From the NCBI GenBank assembly GCA_963813375.1, contig CAWEYT010000010.1, forward strand, positions 62,001-126,000: DNA of 64,000 nt, read 5' to 3'. Shown here piece by piece: positions 52,686 through 61,750 of the stretch. Made by a program: the position numbers and the translations under genes. Positions within the stretch are counted from its first letter, which is position 1. Every line of letters starts with the position of its first letter. This DNA comes from DASTFY01 sp963813375 (GTDB lineage Bacteria > Actinomycetota > Acidimicrobiia > Acidimicrobiales > Ilumatobacteraceae). The notes under the pieces were generated by a model, which did no database searches, was not told the origin of the DNA, and worked only from the letters and a program-made list of their open reading frames with translations.

Positions 52686-53258
52686 CTATCGGGCCAGGTC
52701 ATCCGGTTCGTTGACGTTGCGCAGCAGCGCCGCCGGCACGGCGACGGTGTGGTGGGCCAGCGGGGCCAGGGCACGGTGCACGGCCCGTTCACCGTCGGCG
52801 AAGGCGCGACCGAGGACCGGCCGGCACGTCGCCACCTTCCAGACCCCGCACAACGGTTCGAGCCGGTCAGCGGCAGCGAAGACGGCGTCGTCGTCACCGA
52901 TGGCGTCGACCAGCATGGCCACGAGCTCGGGGGTGATGGCCGGAAGGTCGGTGGCGACGACCGCCACCAACTCATGGCTGCCCAGGGCTTCGAAGGCCGT
53001 CAGCAGCCCGCCGAGCGGTCCTTGTCCGGGGTGCAGGTCCGGCACCACGTCCAGGCCGATCGCCGACAGTCCTCCCGCGTCGCCGCCGACCGCCACGACA
53101 GGGTCAGCCCCGGCGGCGCGCAGGGTCTCGGCCGCCCGGCCGGCCATGGGCTGCGCATCGACCAGCAGGAGCGCCTTGTCGCGCCCCATCCGCTGGCTCC
53201 GGCCGCCCGTCAGCACCGCGGCGGCGAACGATCGCGACGCGGCGGGCCTCGCGGCCAT
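52686..53258 (-). CDS. mobA: Molybdenum cofactor guanylyltransferase MobA-like
   Basis: 190 residues: AAVLTGGRSQRMGRDKALL (the LxGGxSxRMGxDK nucleotide loop), PVVAVGGDAGG, VPDLHPGQGPLGGLLTAFEAL, LVAVVATDLPAITPELVAML, and LEPLCGVWK. It attaches GMP (or CMP) to molybdopterin. This is relevant because a Mo-cofactor enzyme lies at 39.5 kb. It precedes the rhodanese by ten bases. Confidence 0.86.
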   Translation of the reverse strand: MAARPAASRSFAAAVLTGGRSQRMGRDKALLLVDAQPMAGRAAETLRAAGADPVVAVGGDAGGLSAIGLDVVPDLHPGQGPLGGLLTAFEALGSHELVAVVATDLPAITPELVAMLVDAIGDDDAVFAAADRLEPLCGVWKVATCRPVLGRAFADGERAVHRALAPLAHHTVAVPAALLRNVNEPDDLAR

Positions 53259-53264
53259 CGTTGC

Positions 53265-53828
53265 TCAACCCCCGTAGTTCATGCGGGTGTCCTCCATGCG
53301 CAGGACCGGCGTGTCCTCGGGCTTGGAGTAGGCGGCGTCCACGACCTCTCCGATGAACAGATCGTGGCCGCCGCAGTCGACGGTCTGCCGCAGCTCGCAG
53401 TCGAGGTGGGCGACGGCCTGCTCCAGGATCGGTGCGCCGGTCACCGCCGTTCGGAAGGCGAAGCCGTTGAGGGTCTGCGCGCCCGCATCGAGCTCGACCG
53501 GCTTCGTGAAACGGCGGACGATGGCTCGGTCCTCCCGGTCGATGATGCTGAGCGCGAAGACGCCACCGGACGCGATCAGCTCATGGGTCACCGCGGTCTT
53601 CTCCACCGACACCGCCACCAGCTTGGGGTCGAAGCTGACCTGCGTCGCCCAGTTGGCGGTCATGAGGTTGAGGCGGTCTCCCGACTTCGAGCCGACGACG
53701 TAGAGCCCGGACGGCATGGTCCAAAGCACCCGACGGCGCAGGCGGTCGTAGGCGTCCCGCTCCTCGTCGGTATCTGGGACCTGAGGCGGGAACGGTCCGA
53801 TCGGCCCGGTGCCTCCGGGGGCGGTCAT
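53265..53828 (-). CDS. Flavin reductase-like FMN-binding protein
   Basis: 187 residues: TMPSGLYVVGSKSGDRLNLMTANWATQVSFDPKLVAVSVEK is the split-barrel flavin reductase start, then SGGVFALSIIDREDRAIVRRF and AHLDCELRQTVDCGGHDLFIGEV. It reduces FMN or uses it to serve an oxygenase. It lies six bases upstream of mobA; the link is unclear. Confidence 0.86.
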   Translation of the reverse strand: MTAPGGTGPIGPFPPQVPDTDEERDAYDRLRRRVLWTMPSGLYVVGSKSGDRLNLMTANWATQVSFDPKLVAVSVEKTAVTHELIASGGVFALSIIDREDRAIVRRFTKPVELDAGAQTLNGFAFRTAVTGAPILEQAVAHLDCELRQTVDCGGHDLFIGEVVDAAYSKPEDTPVLRMEDTRMNYGG

Positions 53829-54090
53829 GGGGCGAGACCGTACCGCGGGGCGTTTCGCTTCATGTCGGGCGTGCGTGCCGGTCCGAAGCGATACCGCATC
53901 GCCACTCCCCTGCCCAGAGTGAGCGCGTCACACCTCCTCACTGCCGGTCGCGGCCGATACGAGCTCCAGCGCTGGCGCACTCGGCCGCGTTGCGCGGACA
54001 CGACGCCAAGGTGAACGTTCACTCTCGCCACTTGGCCGATCGGGTGAGCCGGTCGTATCGTCGTATCCACCCAATCGATAGGTGGTTCTG
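53829..54090. other. 262-base gap with palindrome and candidate promoter before arsC
   Basis: Divergent region between the flavin reductase and the arsenate-reductase gene. It contains the 12-base palindrome GTGAACGTTCAC (54011-54022), a possible promoter (TTGGCC 54032-54037, 18-base spacer, TATCGT 54056-54061), and a TCGATA half-site at 54075-54080 resembling half of the ArsR operator at 56,119. I see no additional gene. Confidence 0.5.
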
Positions 54091-54732
54091 ATGCCAGATC
54101 TCTCGGAGTTGACCGTCGACCAGCGTGTGTCGTTGAGTAATGCGGCTCGGACGCTGGCGGCAGAGTTCGAGGGCGTCTTCGGGGAGGAGACCATCGAGCT
54201 CTTCCTGGCGACGAGCTATGACCAGTTCGCTGATCGAGCGAAGTTCAACCACTTCCTGCCATTGATGGCCGAGCGCTTCGCTCGCCAACGCCTGAAGGCC
54301 TTGGCCAAGGTGGAGGGCAAGGCCAATGACGGGCTCCCGACCGTCCTGTTCCTGTGCACCCACAACGCCGGGCGGAGCCAGATGGCGCTCGGCTGGTTCC
54401 AGCGGCTCGCCGGCAACCGTGCCGTCGCGTGGTCGGGCGGCTCGGAGCCGGGCCTCGAGATCAACCCGGCCGCCGTCGAGGCGATGGCGGAGGTCGGCAT
54501 CGACATCACCGACGAGTTCCCGAAGCCGTGGACGGACGAGATCGTGCAAGCGGCGGATGTGGTGATCACCATGGGGTGCGGCGACGCCTGTCCGATCTTT
54601 CCCGGGAAGCGCTACGAGGACTGGGACCTCGTGGATCCCGCGGGCCTCGAGGTGGACGATGTGCGACCCATCCGCGACGAGATTCGTCGCCGCGTCGAGA
54701 CGCTGCTCGCCAGCCTCCTGCCGACCGCCTGA
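54091..54732 (+). CDS. arsC: Low-molecular-weight-phosphatase-type arsenate reductase with N-terminal helical domain
   Basis: 213 residues. The first 75 form a helical N-terminal domain (LAAEFEGVFGEETIELFLAT, ADRAKFNHFLPLMAERFA). The phosphatase-like domain begins VLFLCTHNAGRSQMALGWF with the P-loop C-x5-R, and continues to EIVQAADVVITMGCGDACPIFPG with the second redox Cys pair and WDLVDPAG. It reduces arsenate to arsenite with thioredoxin or mycothiol. The start is ATG 54091. It converges on arsM and is the first gene of the arsenic island. Confidence 0.86.
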   Translation: MPDLSELTVDQRVSLSNAARTLAAEFEGVFGEETIELFLATSYDQFADRAKFNHFLPLMAERFARQRLKALAKVEGKANDGLPTVLFLCTHNAGRSQMALGWFQRLAGNRAVAWSGGSEPGLEINPAAVEAMAEVGIDITDEFPKPWTDEIVQAADVVITMGCGDACPIFPGKRYEDWDLVDPAGLEVDDVRPIRDEIRRRVETLLASLLPTA

Positions 54733-54754
54733 GGCGGTCGGCCGAGCTCGAGCC

Positions 54755-55466
54755 TTACAGGGGTCGCTGGGCGCGGATGGTTGCGCCGTGCAGACCCGGT
54801 CCTGTGTCGTGCGTGTATTCGATTGTGCCGTCCACCAGCCCGGCTGCCGTCAGCATCGCGAGGTACGCACTCGTGCCGGAGCGCGCCGACCCCGCATTCG
54901 GCCCAGGCCGCGTCGCCGTCGGTTGGGGTGTAGCCGTTGTCGGCCACGATGTCGGTCACCGCCATTCGCCCGCCGGGCCGCAGCACCCGGGCGATCTCGG
55001 TGAACACGGGTGTCTTGTCGGGCGCGAGGCAGATGACGCAGTTGGAGATGACGACATCGACCGATGCGTCCGGCAGGGGGACTGCCTCGATGAGACCCTT
55101 CAAGAACCTTGCGTTGGTGACCCCGGCTTCGACAGCGTGAGCTCGGGCGACGTTGATCATTTCGTCGAGCTCGTCGACGCCATAGGCGATCCCGGTCGGG
55201 GCGACTCGCTTGGCAGAGAGGATGACGTCGAGCCCTCCACCGGAGCCGAGATCGAGCACGACGTCGCCCGGGCTCAGGTCGATCATGGTGAGCGGGTTCC
55301 CGCACCCCATCGAGAGCTTGGCGGCGCCAGCGGGTGCGTCAGCGAGCACGTCGGTGTCGTACCGGCTTGCACCCCAGACGCCATCGTGGCCGAGCCCGTC
55401 ACTGCCCGCTCGTGCTGCTCGGGAGTAGTAGTCGCGGACCTCGTTGCGGATCTGTTCTTCGTTCAC
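54755..55466 (-). CDS. arsM: Arsenite S-adenosylmethyltransferase ArsM (one apparent insertion)
   Basis: From GTG 55466 (GAGGGG upstream): VNEEQIRNEVRDYYSR, KLSMGCGNPLTMIDLSPGDVVLDLGSGGGLDVIL, and VVISNCVICLAPDKTPVF, with the conserved Cys in GCGN, NCVIC and AECGVG that bind As(III). After one surplus base near 54,880 the end reads GTSAYLAMLTAAGLVDGTIE and ATIRAQRPL, the standard ArsM C-terminus. It makes methylated arsenicals. Corrected length is about 237 residues, slightly short of many ArsM proteins. Confidence 0.86.
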
Positions 55467-55507
55467 GAAGTGCCCCTCTTGTCCAGAGCTGGTGGCGCCG
55501 GCGATCG

Positions 55508-55726
55508 CTAGGTGGAGGGTCCGTGCTCGAGCAACGCCGACGCCAACGCGGCGACGAGGAAGAGCAGGCTCCCGACGAGGAACAGCGTGACCGAGCCGAT
55601 GTAGAGGCTGGGCCAGAAGAACCCGACGCAGCCCACGACGAACAGCGCGGCCGCGGTGATGTTCATGGCCGCGAGAGTCCATCGATGGGCGTCGAGGTAC
55701 CAGCACAGCCGGGCGGGTCGACTCAT
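55508..55726 (-). CDS. YrhK-like two-helix membrane protein
   Basis: 72 residues from ATG 55726 (an upstream start at 55738 is possible): two membrane helices (WTLAAMNITAAALFVVGCVGFF and GSVTLFLVGSLLFLVAALAS) with short basic ends. The second helix, with G-S-x-x-F-L-x-G-S-L-L-F-L, matches YrhK-domain proteins. It lies in the arsenic block between arsR and arsM; a role there is unknown. Confidence 0.6.
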   Translation of the reverse strand: MSRPARLCWYLDAHRWTLAAMNITAAALFVVGCVGFFWPSLYIGSVTLFLVGSLLFLVAALASALLEHGPST

Positions 55727-55750
55727 TGGGTGGACCATCTACGACTTCCG

Positions 55751-56119
55751 TCAGACGAGTGCGGCTCGGAGCTGGGCGAGCCGTTCGGGTACGACCCGGT
55801 ACCAGATCCACCGGCCTCGTTTGTCACCCACGATGAGTCCGGCTTCGGACAGCACCTTGAGGTGGTGCGAGACGGTGGGCTGGGAGCGGCCGACCGGCTC
55901 GACGAGATCGCAGGCGCACACCTCGCCGGCCTCGGCCGAGGCCAGGAGGGAAAGGACCCGTAGCCGGGCGGGATCGGAGAGCGCGGCGAAGCCGCGGGCC
56001 AGCTCGGCGGCGTCGGCTTCGCTCAGAGGCGCCTCGCCGATCGTCGGGCAACACTCGTCAGCCTCCAGCACGGCGACCATCTTCTGTGCAGCCACATCAC
56101 ACCATCCATTGACAATCAT
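55751..56119 (-). CDS. arsR: ArsR-family arsenic-responsive repressor
   Basis: 122 residues: FAALSDPARLRVLSLLASAEA, then CACDLVEPVGRSQPTVSHHL and KVLSEAGLIVGDKRGRWIWY. The C-A-C-D-L pair at the start of the recognition helix is the As(III)/Sb(III) site of ArsR; an additional CC occurs near the N-terminus (ADECCPT). ATG 56119 lies on the edge of the operator; ATG 56080 may be the true start. It would autoregulate and control arsI. Confidence 0.9.
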   Translation of the reverse strand: MIVNGWCDVAAQKMVAVLEADECCPTIGEAPLSEADAAELARGFAALSDPARLRVLSLLASAEAGEVCACDLVEPVGRSQPTVSHHLKVLSEAGLIVGDKRGRWIWYRVVPERLAQLRAALV

Positions 56120-56142
56120 CGATAGATAGGGTTATCTATCGA
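56109..56142 (+). promoter_or_regulatory. arsI promoter with ArsR operator inside it
   Basis: A consensus -35 TTGACA (56109-56114), a 17-base spacer and -10 TTATCT (56132-56137). The palindrome TCGATAGATA-GGGT-TATCTATCGA (56119-56142; perfect ten-base arms) fills most of the spacer and covers the -10. ArsR bound here would block the promoter; arsenite would release it. A strong AGGAGG site follows at 56159-56164, eight bases before arsI. Confidence 0.85.
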
Positions 56143-56172
56143 CAGAAGCCAATATATCAGGAGGCCGCCAAC

Positions 56173-56649
56173 ATGTCCCGAGTCCAACTCGCCATCAACG
56201 TCGAGGAGCTCGATCCCGCCATCGAGTTCTACTCCAAGCTGTTCGCCACCGAACCGGCCAAGGTCCGGCCCGGGTACGCCAACTTCGCCATCGCCGAACC
56301 GCCGCTCAAGCTGGTCCTCATCGAGACGCCGGGCCAGGGCGGCACCCTGAACCACCTCGGCGTCGAGGTGGCCTCGACCGACGAGGTCGTCGCCGCCCAG
56401 GCCCGCCTCGCCGGTGAGGGCCTGACCACCGCGTCCGAGGAGGGCGTGGCCTGTTGCTACGCCCGCCAGGACAAGGTGTGGGTCGACGGGCCCTCCGGGG
56501 AGCCGTGGGAGATCTACACCGTTCTCGAGGACGTCGAGATGCTCGGCGGGCAGCTGCGCACCGTCGATCCCGAGACCGGCGCCACGTGCTGCTTCGAGAT
56601 GGACGACGAGGGCGCACTCGTGCCCGACACCGCCGCCCACTGCTGCTGA
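56173..56649 (+). CDS. arsI: ArsI-type C-As lyase (VOC dioxygenase fold)
   Basis: 158 residues: SRVQLAINVEELDPAIEFYSKLF, VRPGYANFAIAEPPLKLVLI, GGTLNHLGVEV with the metal His, the vicinal pair VACCYARQDKVWV that binds trivalent arsenic, and SGEPWEIYTVLEDV with the metal Glu. These match ArsI, which cleaves the C-As bond of trivalent methyl- or phenyl-arsenicals. A CC pair also ends the protein. Divergent from arsR under the operator-controlled promoter. Confidence 0.9.
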   Translation: MSRVQLAINVEELDPAIEFYSKLFATEPAKVRPGYANFAIAEPPLKLVLIETPGQGGTLNHLGVEVASTDEVVAAQARLAGEGLTTASEEGVACCYARQDKVWVDGPSGEPWEIYTVLEDVEMLGGQLRTVDPETGATCCFEMDDEGALVPDTAAHCC

Positions 56650-56660
56650 CCCGCCACGCT

Positions 56661-57379
56661 GTGAGCGATCTGGCCCACCAGCCAGAAACCGGGACTGGCG
56701 CCCTCCAGCGCGACCTGGCCCGGCGTCTCCTCGCCGAGGCGCTGGGCACAGGTCTGCTCGTGATGGCGGTGATCGGGTCCGGGATCATGGCCAGCCGCCT
56801 GTCCCCCGACGACGTCGGACTGCAGCTGCTGGAGAACGCCGCCGCCACCGCGGGAGCTCTCGTCGCGCTCATCTGGATGCTCGGCGCCGTCTCGGGCGCT
56901 CACTTCAACCCCGTCGTGACGATCATCGATCGGGCCTTCGGTGGGATCCGAACTCGTGAGGTGGCCCCTACATCGCCGCACAAGTGATCGGCGGCTGCCT
57001 GGGCGCTGTGCTGGCCAACCTCATGTTCGACCTGCCAGCCATCGACCCTTCGACCAAGGTTCGGTCCTCGGGCGCTCTGTGGTTGTCCGAGGTGGTCGCC
57101 ACCGCGGGACTGCTGCTGGTCATCCACGGGTGCGTCCGCAGCGGACGAGCCAACGTCGTGGCCGTCGCCGTCGGCGTGTGGATCGGTGGCGCCTACTTCT
57201 TCACCTCCTCGACCAGCTTCGCCAACCCCGCCGTCACCATCGCCCGCACCCTGTCCGACACCTTCGCCGGCATCGCCCCGTCGTCCGCACCGATGTTCAT
57301 CGTCATGCAACTCGTTGGCGGCGTTGTGGCTTTCGGGCTCATTCGCCTGCTGTTCCCAGTCGGGTCGTCGAGCGAGTGA
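56661..57379 (+). CDS. Aquaglyceroporin of the ars-associated (AqpS) type, one frameshift
   Basis: GTG 56661. Six-helix MIP protein: LAEALGTGLLVMAVIGSGIM, first half-helix motif SGAHFNPVVT, then after a lost base near 56,970 (C4 where C5 is expected) YIAAQVIGGCLGAVLANLMF, LSEVVATAGLLLVIHGCVRS and SFANPAVTIARTLSDTF with the second NPA. NPV replaces the first NPA. Channels of this type in ars operons let As(III) out of the cell. It lies 11 bases after arsI. Confidence 0.82.
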
Positions 57380-57489
57380 GGCGGTTGACCCGGCGTGGTA
57401 TCCGAGCGTGCGCTCGGCCGCGCCGGTGTTCCATCTGCGACTACGGTGTCGTGGGACGGCTCGGGCGGCGAGACGATGGGGGTACAGCG

Positions 57490-58997
57490 ATGAGCGGGAT
57501 CGGTCGGCGAGCGTTCCTTCAGGGTGCGGCAGCGGCGACGGGTGGAGTCCTTGTGAGCGGGCCACTTCAGACGTTGTTCGGTGGCGCCGCGGGGGCGGCG
57601 CCACCCTCGAACGAGCTGGCGGCGGTCGCAGACCTGCGGGACGGCCGCGTGCGTCTCTGGCTGCCGTCCGGCTTCCAGTACCGGTCGTTCCACGACACCG
57701 ACACGCTCCTCATCGGCGCCGTGCAACCGCCGATCATCCTCGACGACGGCTCGACGTTGCCGGGCCGGCATGACGGCATGGCGGCCTTCCCGGGACCCGA
57801 ACGGAAACGTCTGGCTGGTCCGGAACCACGAGATCAACGGTCCGGTGCCGGCATTCGGCGGGCCCAGCACGCCGGCCCCGTACGATGCCAACGACCGGCG
57901 GTGGTACCACGACGGTCGAGGTGACCAACCGGGGCGAGGTCGTCCGTGCGTTCACGAGCCTCAGCGGGACGCAGATGAACTGCTCCGGCGGGCGCATGCC
58001 GTGGGGCAGCTGGATCACGTGCGAGGAGACGGTGAACGGCCCGGACGTGGGGCCAGACTTCACCGGGTGCCTCCAACGTCGACCCTGCAGCAGCGCCACG
58101 GGTTCATCTTCGAGGTGCCGGCAGGCGGCCAGTCCAACCGGCAGCCGATCACCTCGGCCGGACGGTTCGCGCACGAAGCGGCGGCGTACAGCCCGGACGA
58201 GGGCATCCTCTACCTCACCGAGGACAACTTCGCGTTCCCGTCCGGCCTGTACCGGTACATCCCGCCGCAGAACCCGATGCAGGCGGGCCGCCTGCGCAAC
58301 GGCGGCGTGCTGCAGATGCTCCGGGTGGTCGGGCAAGCCGAACGCCCACCTCGAGGCGGAACCAGGTGATCGGCGCCACCTACGACGTCGACTGGGTCGA
58401 CGATCGGAGATCCTGCGCCGACGTTCCCGTTCACGCCCGGCCAGACGGCACCGACGACCAACAACGACGGCGATCGTCTACGTCGGCGACCAGGGACGGG
58501 CGCAGGGCGCAGCCGGCTTCTCGCGCCTCGAGGGCGCCACGTTCGCCAAGGGTCGCATCTACTTCACCTCCACCCAGGGCGGCGGCGCGGCCGAGACGGG
58601 TCCGGAACTGATCACCGGCTACGGCAACGGGGCCGGGCAGGTCTGGTCGTACGACCCGCGGCGCAGCCGCCTGACGTGCGAATACCAGTCGCCGGGCACC
58701 ACGACGCTCGAGCTGCCCGACAACATCACCGCCCGCAACGACCGCGGCACGATCGTGCTCTGCGAGGACGGGCCGGCCGACAACTTCATCCGCGGTCTGA
58801 CGCGCTGACGCCACGCCTGTTCGACATCGCAGCTCAACCGGCTGACCGCCAACAACCCGCCGAACGCCCCGCGCTTCGGCGAGGAGTTCGCCGGCGCCAC
58901 CTTCAGCCCCGACGGCGGCACGCTGTTCGTCAACATCCAGGCCACGCGAGCGGTCACCTTCGCCATCTGGGGACCCTGGGGCCGACTCGGCGTCTGA
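57490..58997 (+). CDS. phoX: PhoX-family (DUF839) alkaline phosphatase, multiple frameshifts
   Basis: Tat signal GIGRRAFLQGAAAATGG, then in successive frames DLRDGRVRLWLPSGFQYRSF, NGNVWLVRNHEINGPV, MNCSGGRMPWGSWITCEE, EGILYLTEDNFAFPSGLYRY, VYVGDQGRAQGAAGFSRLEG, IYFTSTQGGGAAETGP and the end TFAIWGPWGRLGV. About seven one-base slips are needed, more than in any other intact-looking gene here. PhoX is a Ca/Fe secreted phosphatase exported by Tat. A second, truncated copy is at 61.7 kb. It may be damaged in the organism or only in the sequence. Confidence 0.78.
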
Positions 58998-59116
58998 CGG
59001 GCTGGGGGCTCACGCAGACGAGGCCGGCCTCGGAGAATACCTTCAGGTCACCGCTTCACCAAGTGACGGGCTGAGCCCTCCGGATCGACAGGCCCGATGT
59101 GGGCGGGGTCGCCCGC

Positions 59117-59944
59117 CTACATCGGCTGTGCAGCGCGTTCCGCGACGGTCACCACGGCCAGGTGATGGACGGTCACCGCTCCGCCTTGCGCCTCGACGCG
59201 GCGCCTGACGCGCTCGACGAGCTCCGCGCCCGCCGCCGCCGGCAGGCTCTTCACGCCGGACTGGGTCGACAGGTTCGCCGCGTACTCGTCCGCGGTGAGG
59301 GTGAGGTCGAACCGGTGGCGCGTGACGGTCGGCTCGTGGAACAGCCCGGAGGCCCGCACCGCCGGGCCGAGATCCTCGACCAGGTCGGGGTGCCTGGTCG
59401 CCGGATCGAGGCGCTCGGACCCGACCGCCACCCAGTCGTCCTGGATATCCCGCCAGAACGTGCTGGCGTCGTCCGGGACGACCACCGGCGCCGACACCAC
59501 GACAAGGTGACCACGAGGTTTCAGCACCGCGGCCGACTTCACGAAGCAGACGTCGGGGTCGATCCAGTGGAACGAGTTGCACGCGAAGACGGCGTCGAAC
59601 CTCGCATCACCGGAGTCCCAGGCCTCGAACGACATGGCGATCACGGTCACGTCGGCCCATCGTGCGAGGTTGTCGCTCGCCCGCGACGCCAGTCGGGCAT
59701 CGATCTCCAGCGCCACGATCCGCAACCCGCGTTCGGCCAGGAGGCGTGTGGCCTGTCCCGTGCCCGGGCCGATCTCCACGACGGTCGAGCCGGCGCGCAG
59801 GCCGGCGAGGGCGACGATGTCGTCGATCACGCCGTCAGGGACGACCGGTCGCGTGCGGTCGTAGGCCTCAGCGTTCTCACCGAACCGCACCCGGTACGCG
59901 TCGCGCTCGTCCGTCTCCCACGGCTCCCTTGGCGTCGTGCCCAC
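59117..59944 (-). CDS. Class I SAM-dependent methyltransferase
   Basis: 275 residues from GTG 59944: AYRVRFGENAEAYDRTRPVV, STVVEIGPGTGQATRLLAERGL (motif I), FDAVFACNSFHWIDPDVCFV, and GHLVVVSAPVVVPDDASTFW. It resembles UbiE/BioC-like small-molecule methyltransferases; the substrate is unknown. It ends far from the PhoX end and starts 26 bases from the PPK2 stop in the same direction. Confidence 0.84.
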   Translation of the reverse strand: MGTTPREPWETDERDAYRVRFGENAEAYDRTRPVVPDGVIDDIVALAGLRAGSTVVEIGPGTGQATRLLAERGLRIVALEIDARLASRASDNLARWADVTVIAMSFEAWDSGDARFDAVFACNSFHWIDPDVCFVKSAAVLKPRGHLVVVSAPVVVPDDASTFWRDIQDDWVAVGSERLDPATRHPDLVEDLGPAVRASGLFHEPTVTRHRFDLTLTADEYAANLSTQSGVKSLPAAAGAELVERVRRRVEAQGGAVTVHHLAVVTVAERAAQPM

Positions 59945-59970
59945 CTCCTTCCCCCGCCCGACGGACCCGA

Positions 59971-60805
59971 TCAGTGGGTGAGCGTGGCGACGTGGTCGGG
60001 CACGTACGTCTGCGTGTCGCGGGGTGGCCGGACGTAGCCGCTGCGGCCCAGGCGCTTCGGGAGGGTGAGCGGCACCCGAACGACTTCGTGGTAGTCGAGC
60101 GTGCTCAGCAGGTGGGCGATCATGTTGATCCTCGCTCGGCGCTTGTCGTCGCTCTCGACGACGTACCAGGGCGCTTCGGGGATGTCGGTGTGCACCATCA
60201 TCTGGTCCTTCGCCCGCGAGTAGTCCTCCCACCTGGTGATCGGACTCGAGATCCATCGGCGAGAGCTTCCACTGGCGCATCGGATCCTCCAACCGGGACC
60301 GGAAGCGTGCCTCCTGCTCGGCGTCGCCGACGGAGAACCAGTACTTCCGCAGCAGGATGCCGTCCTCGACGAGCATCCGCTCGAAGATGGGGCACTGGTG
60401 CAGGAAGCGGTGGTACTCGTCGGCGGTGCAGAAGCCCATGACCTGCTCGACGCCGGCCCGGTTGTACCAGGACCGGTCGAACAGCACGATCTCCCCCGCG
60501 GCCGGCAGATGCGCGACGTAGCGCTGGAAGTACCACTGGGTGCGCTCCCGCTCGGTCGGCGCGGGCAGGGCCACGATGCGAGCGATGCGGGGGTTGAGGT
60601 ACTGGGCGACGCGCTTGATGGTGCTGCCCTTCCCGGCCGCGTCACGTCCCTCGAACACCACCACGAGCCGCCGGTTCTCCGTCCGCACCCACTCCTGGAC
60701 CTTGACGAGCTCGGCCTGGAGGCGGAACAGCTCGCGCTCGTACACGCTTCTTCGGCACACGCTTGACTGCGTCGTCGAGCTCGACGCCTTCGCTCCCTTG
60801 GCCAT
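59971..60805 (-). CDS. ppk2: Polyphosphate kinase 2 (PPK2), one apparent insertion
   Basis: ATG 60805: VVVFEGRDAAGKGSTIKRVAQYLNPR with Walker A, TQWYFQRYVAHLPAAGEIVLFDRSWYNRAGVEQVMGF with the D-R-S-W-Y-N-R lid/Walker B, and RRFRSRLEDPMRQW-like region. One surplus base near 60,240 (TCC-G-ATC) shifts the frame; it resumes TRWEDYSRAKDQMMVHTDIP and APWYVVESDDKRRARINMIAH to the end. This is the class I PPK2 length (about 277 residues), which phosphorylates NDP from polyphosphate. Confidence 0.9.
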
Positions 60806-60885
60806 GGCAGGTCAGCGTACGACGGCCCAGGAGGGACAGCCCGGACCGGGCGGTTCGGCTCCGTGCTCCCGGCAGACTGAGGAGC

Positions 60886-61354
60886 ATGGAAGTGAAGGAA
60901 CTCGGTCATCTCGTCCTGTACGTGCGGGACATCGACCGCTCGGCCCGCTTCTACCGGGACGTCCTCGGCTGGCGGCAGATCCTGCCGGAGGAGAGCGAGC
61001 CGGGGCACCTGCCCGTGGCCGCCTTCGCCGTCACCGTCCGGGCGGACCCACCACGAGCTGTTGCTCATCGAGGTGGGCCCGGATGCCGCCGCCCAGCCGC
61101 AGGGCCGCCGCGTCGGGCTGTACCACTTCGGGCTGAAGGTCGGTGACAGTGACGACGAGCTGCGCGAGGCGCTCGCCGCGCTGCAGGCGAGCGGCACCCG
61201 GATCGTCGGCAGCGCCGACCACACGGTGACCCACAGCCTCTACATCGAGGATCCGGACGGCAACGAGATCGAGCTCTACGTGGACGTGCCGGGCGTCGAC
61301 TGGCGCTCGGACCCGGCGCTCATCGGCGCGCCGGTGAGGCCCCTGCGCCTCTGA
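60886..61354 (+). CDS. VOC superfamily (glyoxalase/catechol dioxygenase-like) protein, one apparent insertion
   Basis: ATG 60886 with GAGGAGC before it: ELGHLVLYVRDIDRSARFYRDVLGW, then a slip near 61,040, then HHELLLIEVGPDAAAQ, VGLYHFGLKVGDSDDELREAL and HSLYIEDPDGNEIELYVDVPG. The His-Glu-His/Glu metal set of VOC enzymes is visible (HLVL, YHFGL, DGNEIELY). About 155 residues after correction. Substrate unknown. Confidence 0.8.
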
Positions 61355-61367
61355 CCCGTCGGACTCC

Positions 61368-61417
61368 GTTCTGGTCAGATCTTTGGACCGCATGCGCACT
61401 GATGGGCTGACCAGAAC
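61368..61417. repeat. Second copy of the GTTCTGGTCA palindromic element
   Basis: GTTCTGGTCA (61368-61377) and TGACCAGAAC (61408-61417), perfect arms extendable to eleven bases with an internal G/C pair, 30-base loop. Same core as at 44,781-44,834; both are preceded by CC. It lies between the VOC gene and a gene fragment converging from the right. Confidence 0.72.
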
Positions 61418-61474
61418 CTCTGAGGGCCTCCGGCAGCGATTGCCGGGGCCCTCGACAGGCGCCTGGGCGACGTT

Positions 61475-61750
61475 CTACTCGAAGCAGAGCTCGCGGAGGT
61501 CGCCGACGTTGTCCTGGACGACCTCCGTCGGCGGCACGACGACCAGGGACGGGACCTCGGGCTCGACCAGGTCGGAGAACCCCTCGCCCTGGGCGATCAG
61601 CCGGGCCATGTTGACCGCGGAGCCGGCCATGGTCGGGCTGTAGAGGTACGTGGCGGCGTAGAGCCCGCCGCTCTCGATCCGGTCGAACGCCGTGCAGGAG
61701 CCACCGGCGCACATCTCGTCCTCACGGCCGGCGTTCTCGATGGCGGCCAC
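61475..61750 (-). pseudogene. C-terminal fragment of a periplasmic sugar-binding-like protein
   Basis: 92 residues: AAIENAGREDEMCAGGSCTA, LYAATYLYSPTMAGSAVNMA, IAQGEGFSDLVEPEVPSLVVV and VVQDNVGDLRELCFE. The arrangement resembles the last third of type-I periplasmic sugar-binding proteins (Peripla_BP_4). No signal peptide or N-terminal lobe exists upstream; the minus-strand sequence beyond about 61,745 belongs instead to the plus-strand PhoX fragment. It is therefore a truncated gene; the family call is tentative. Confidence 0.45.
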
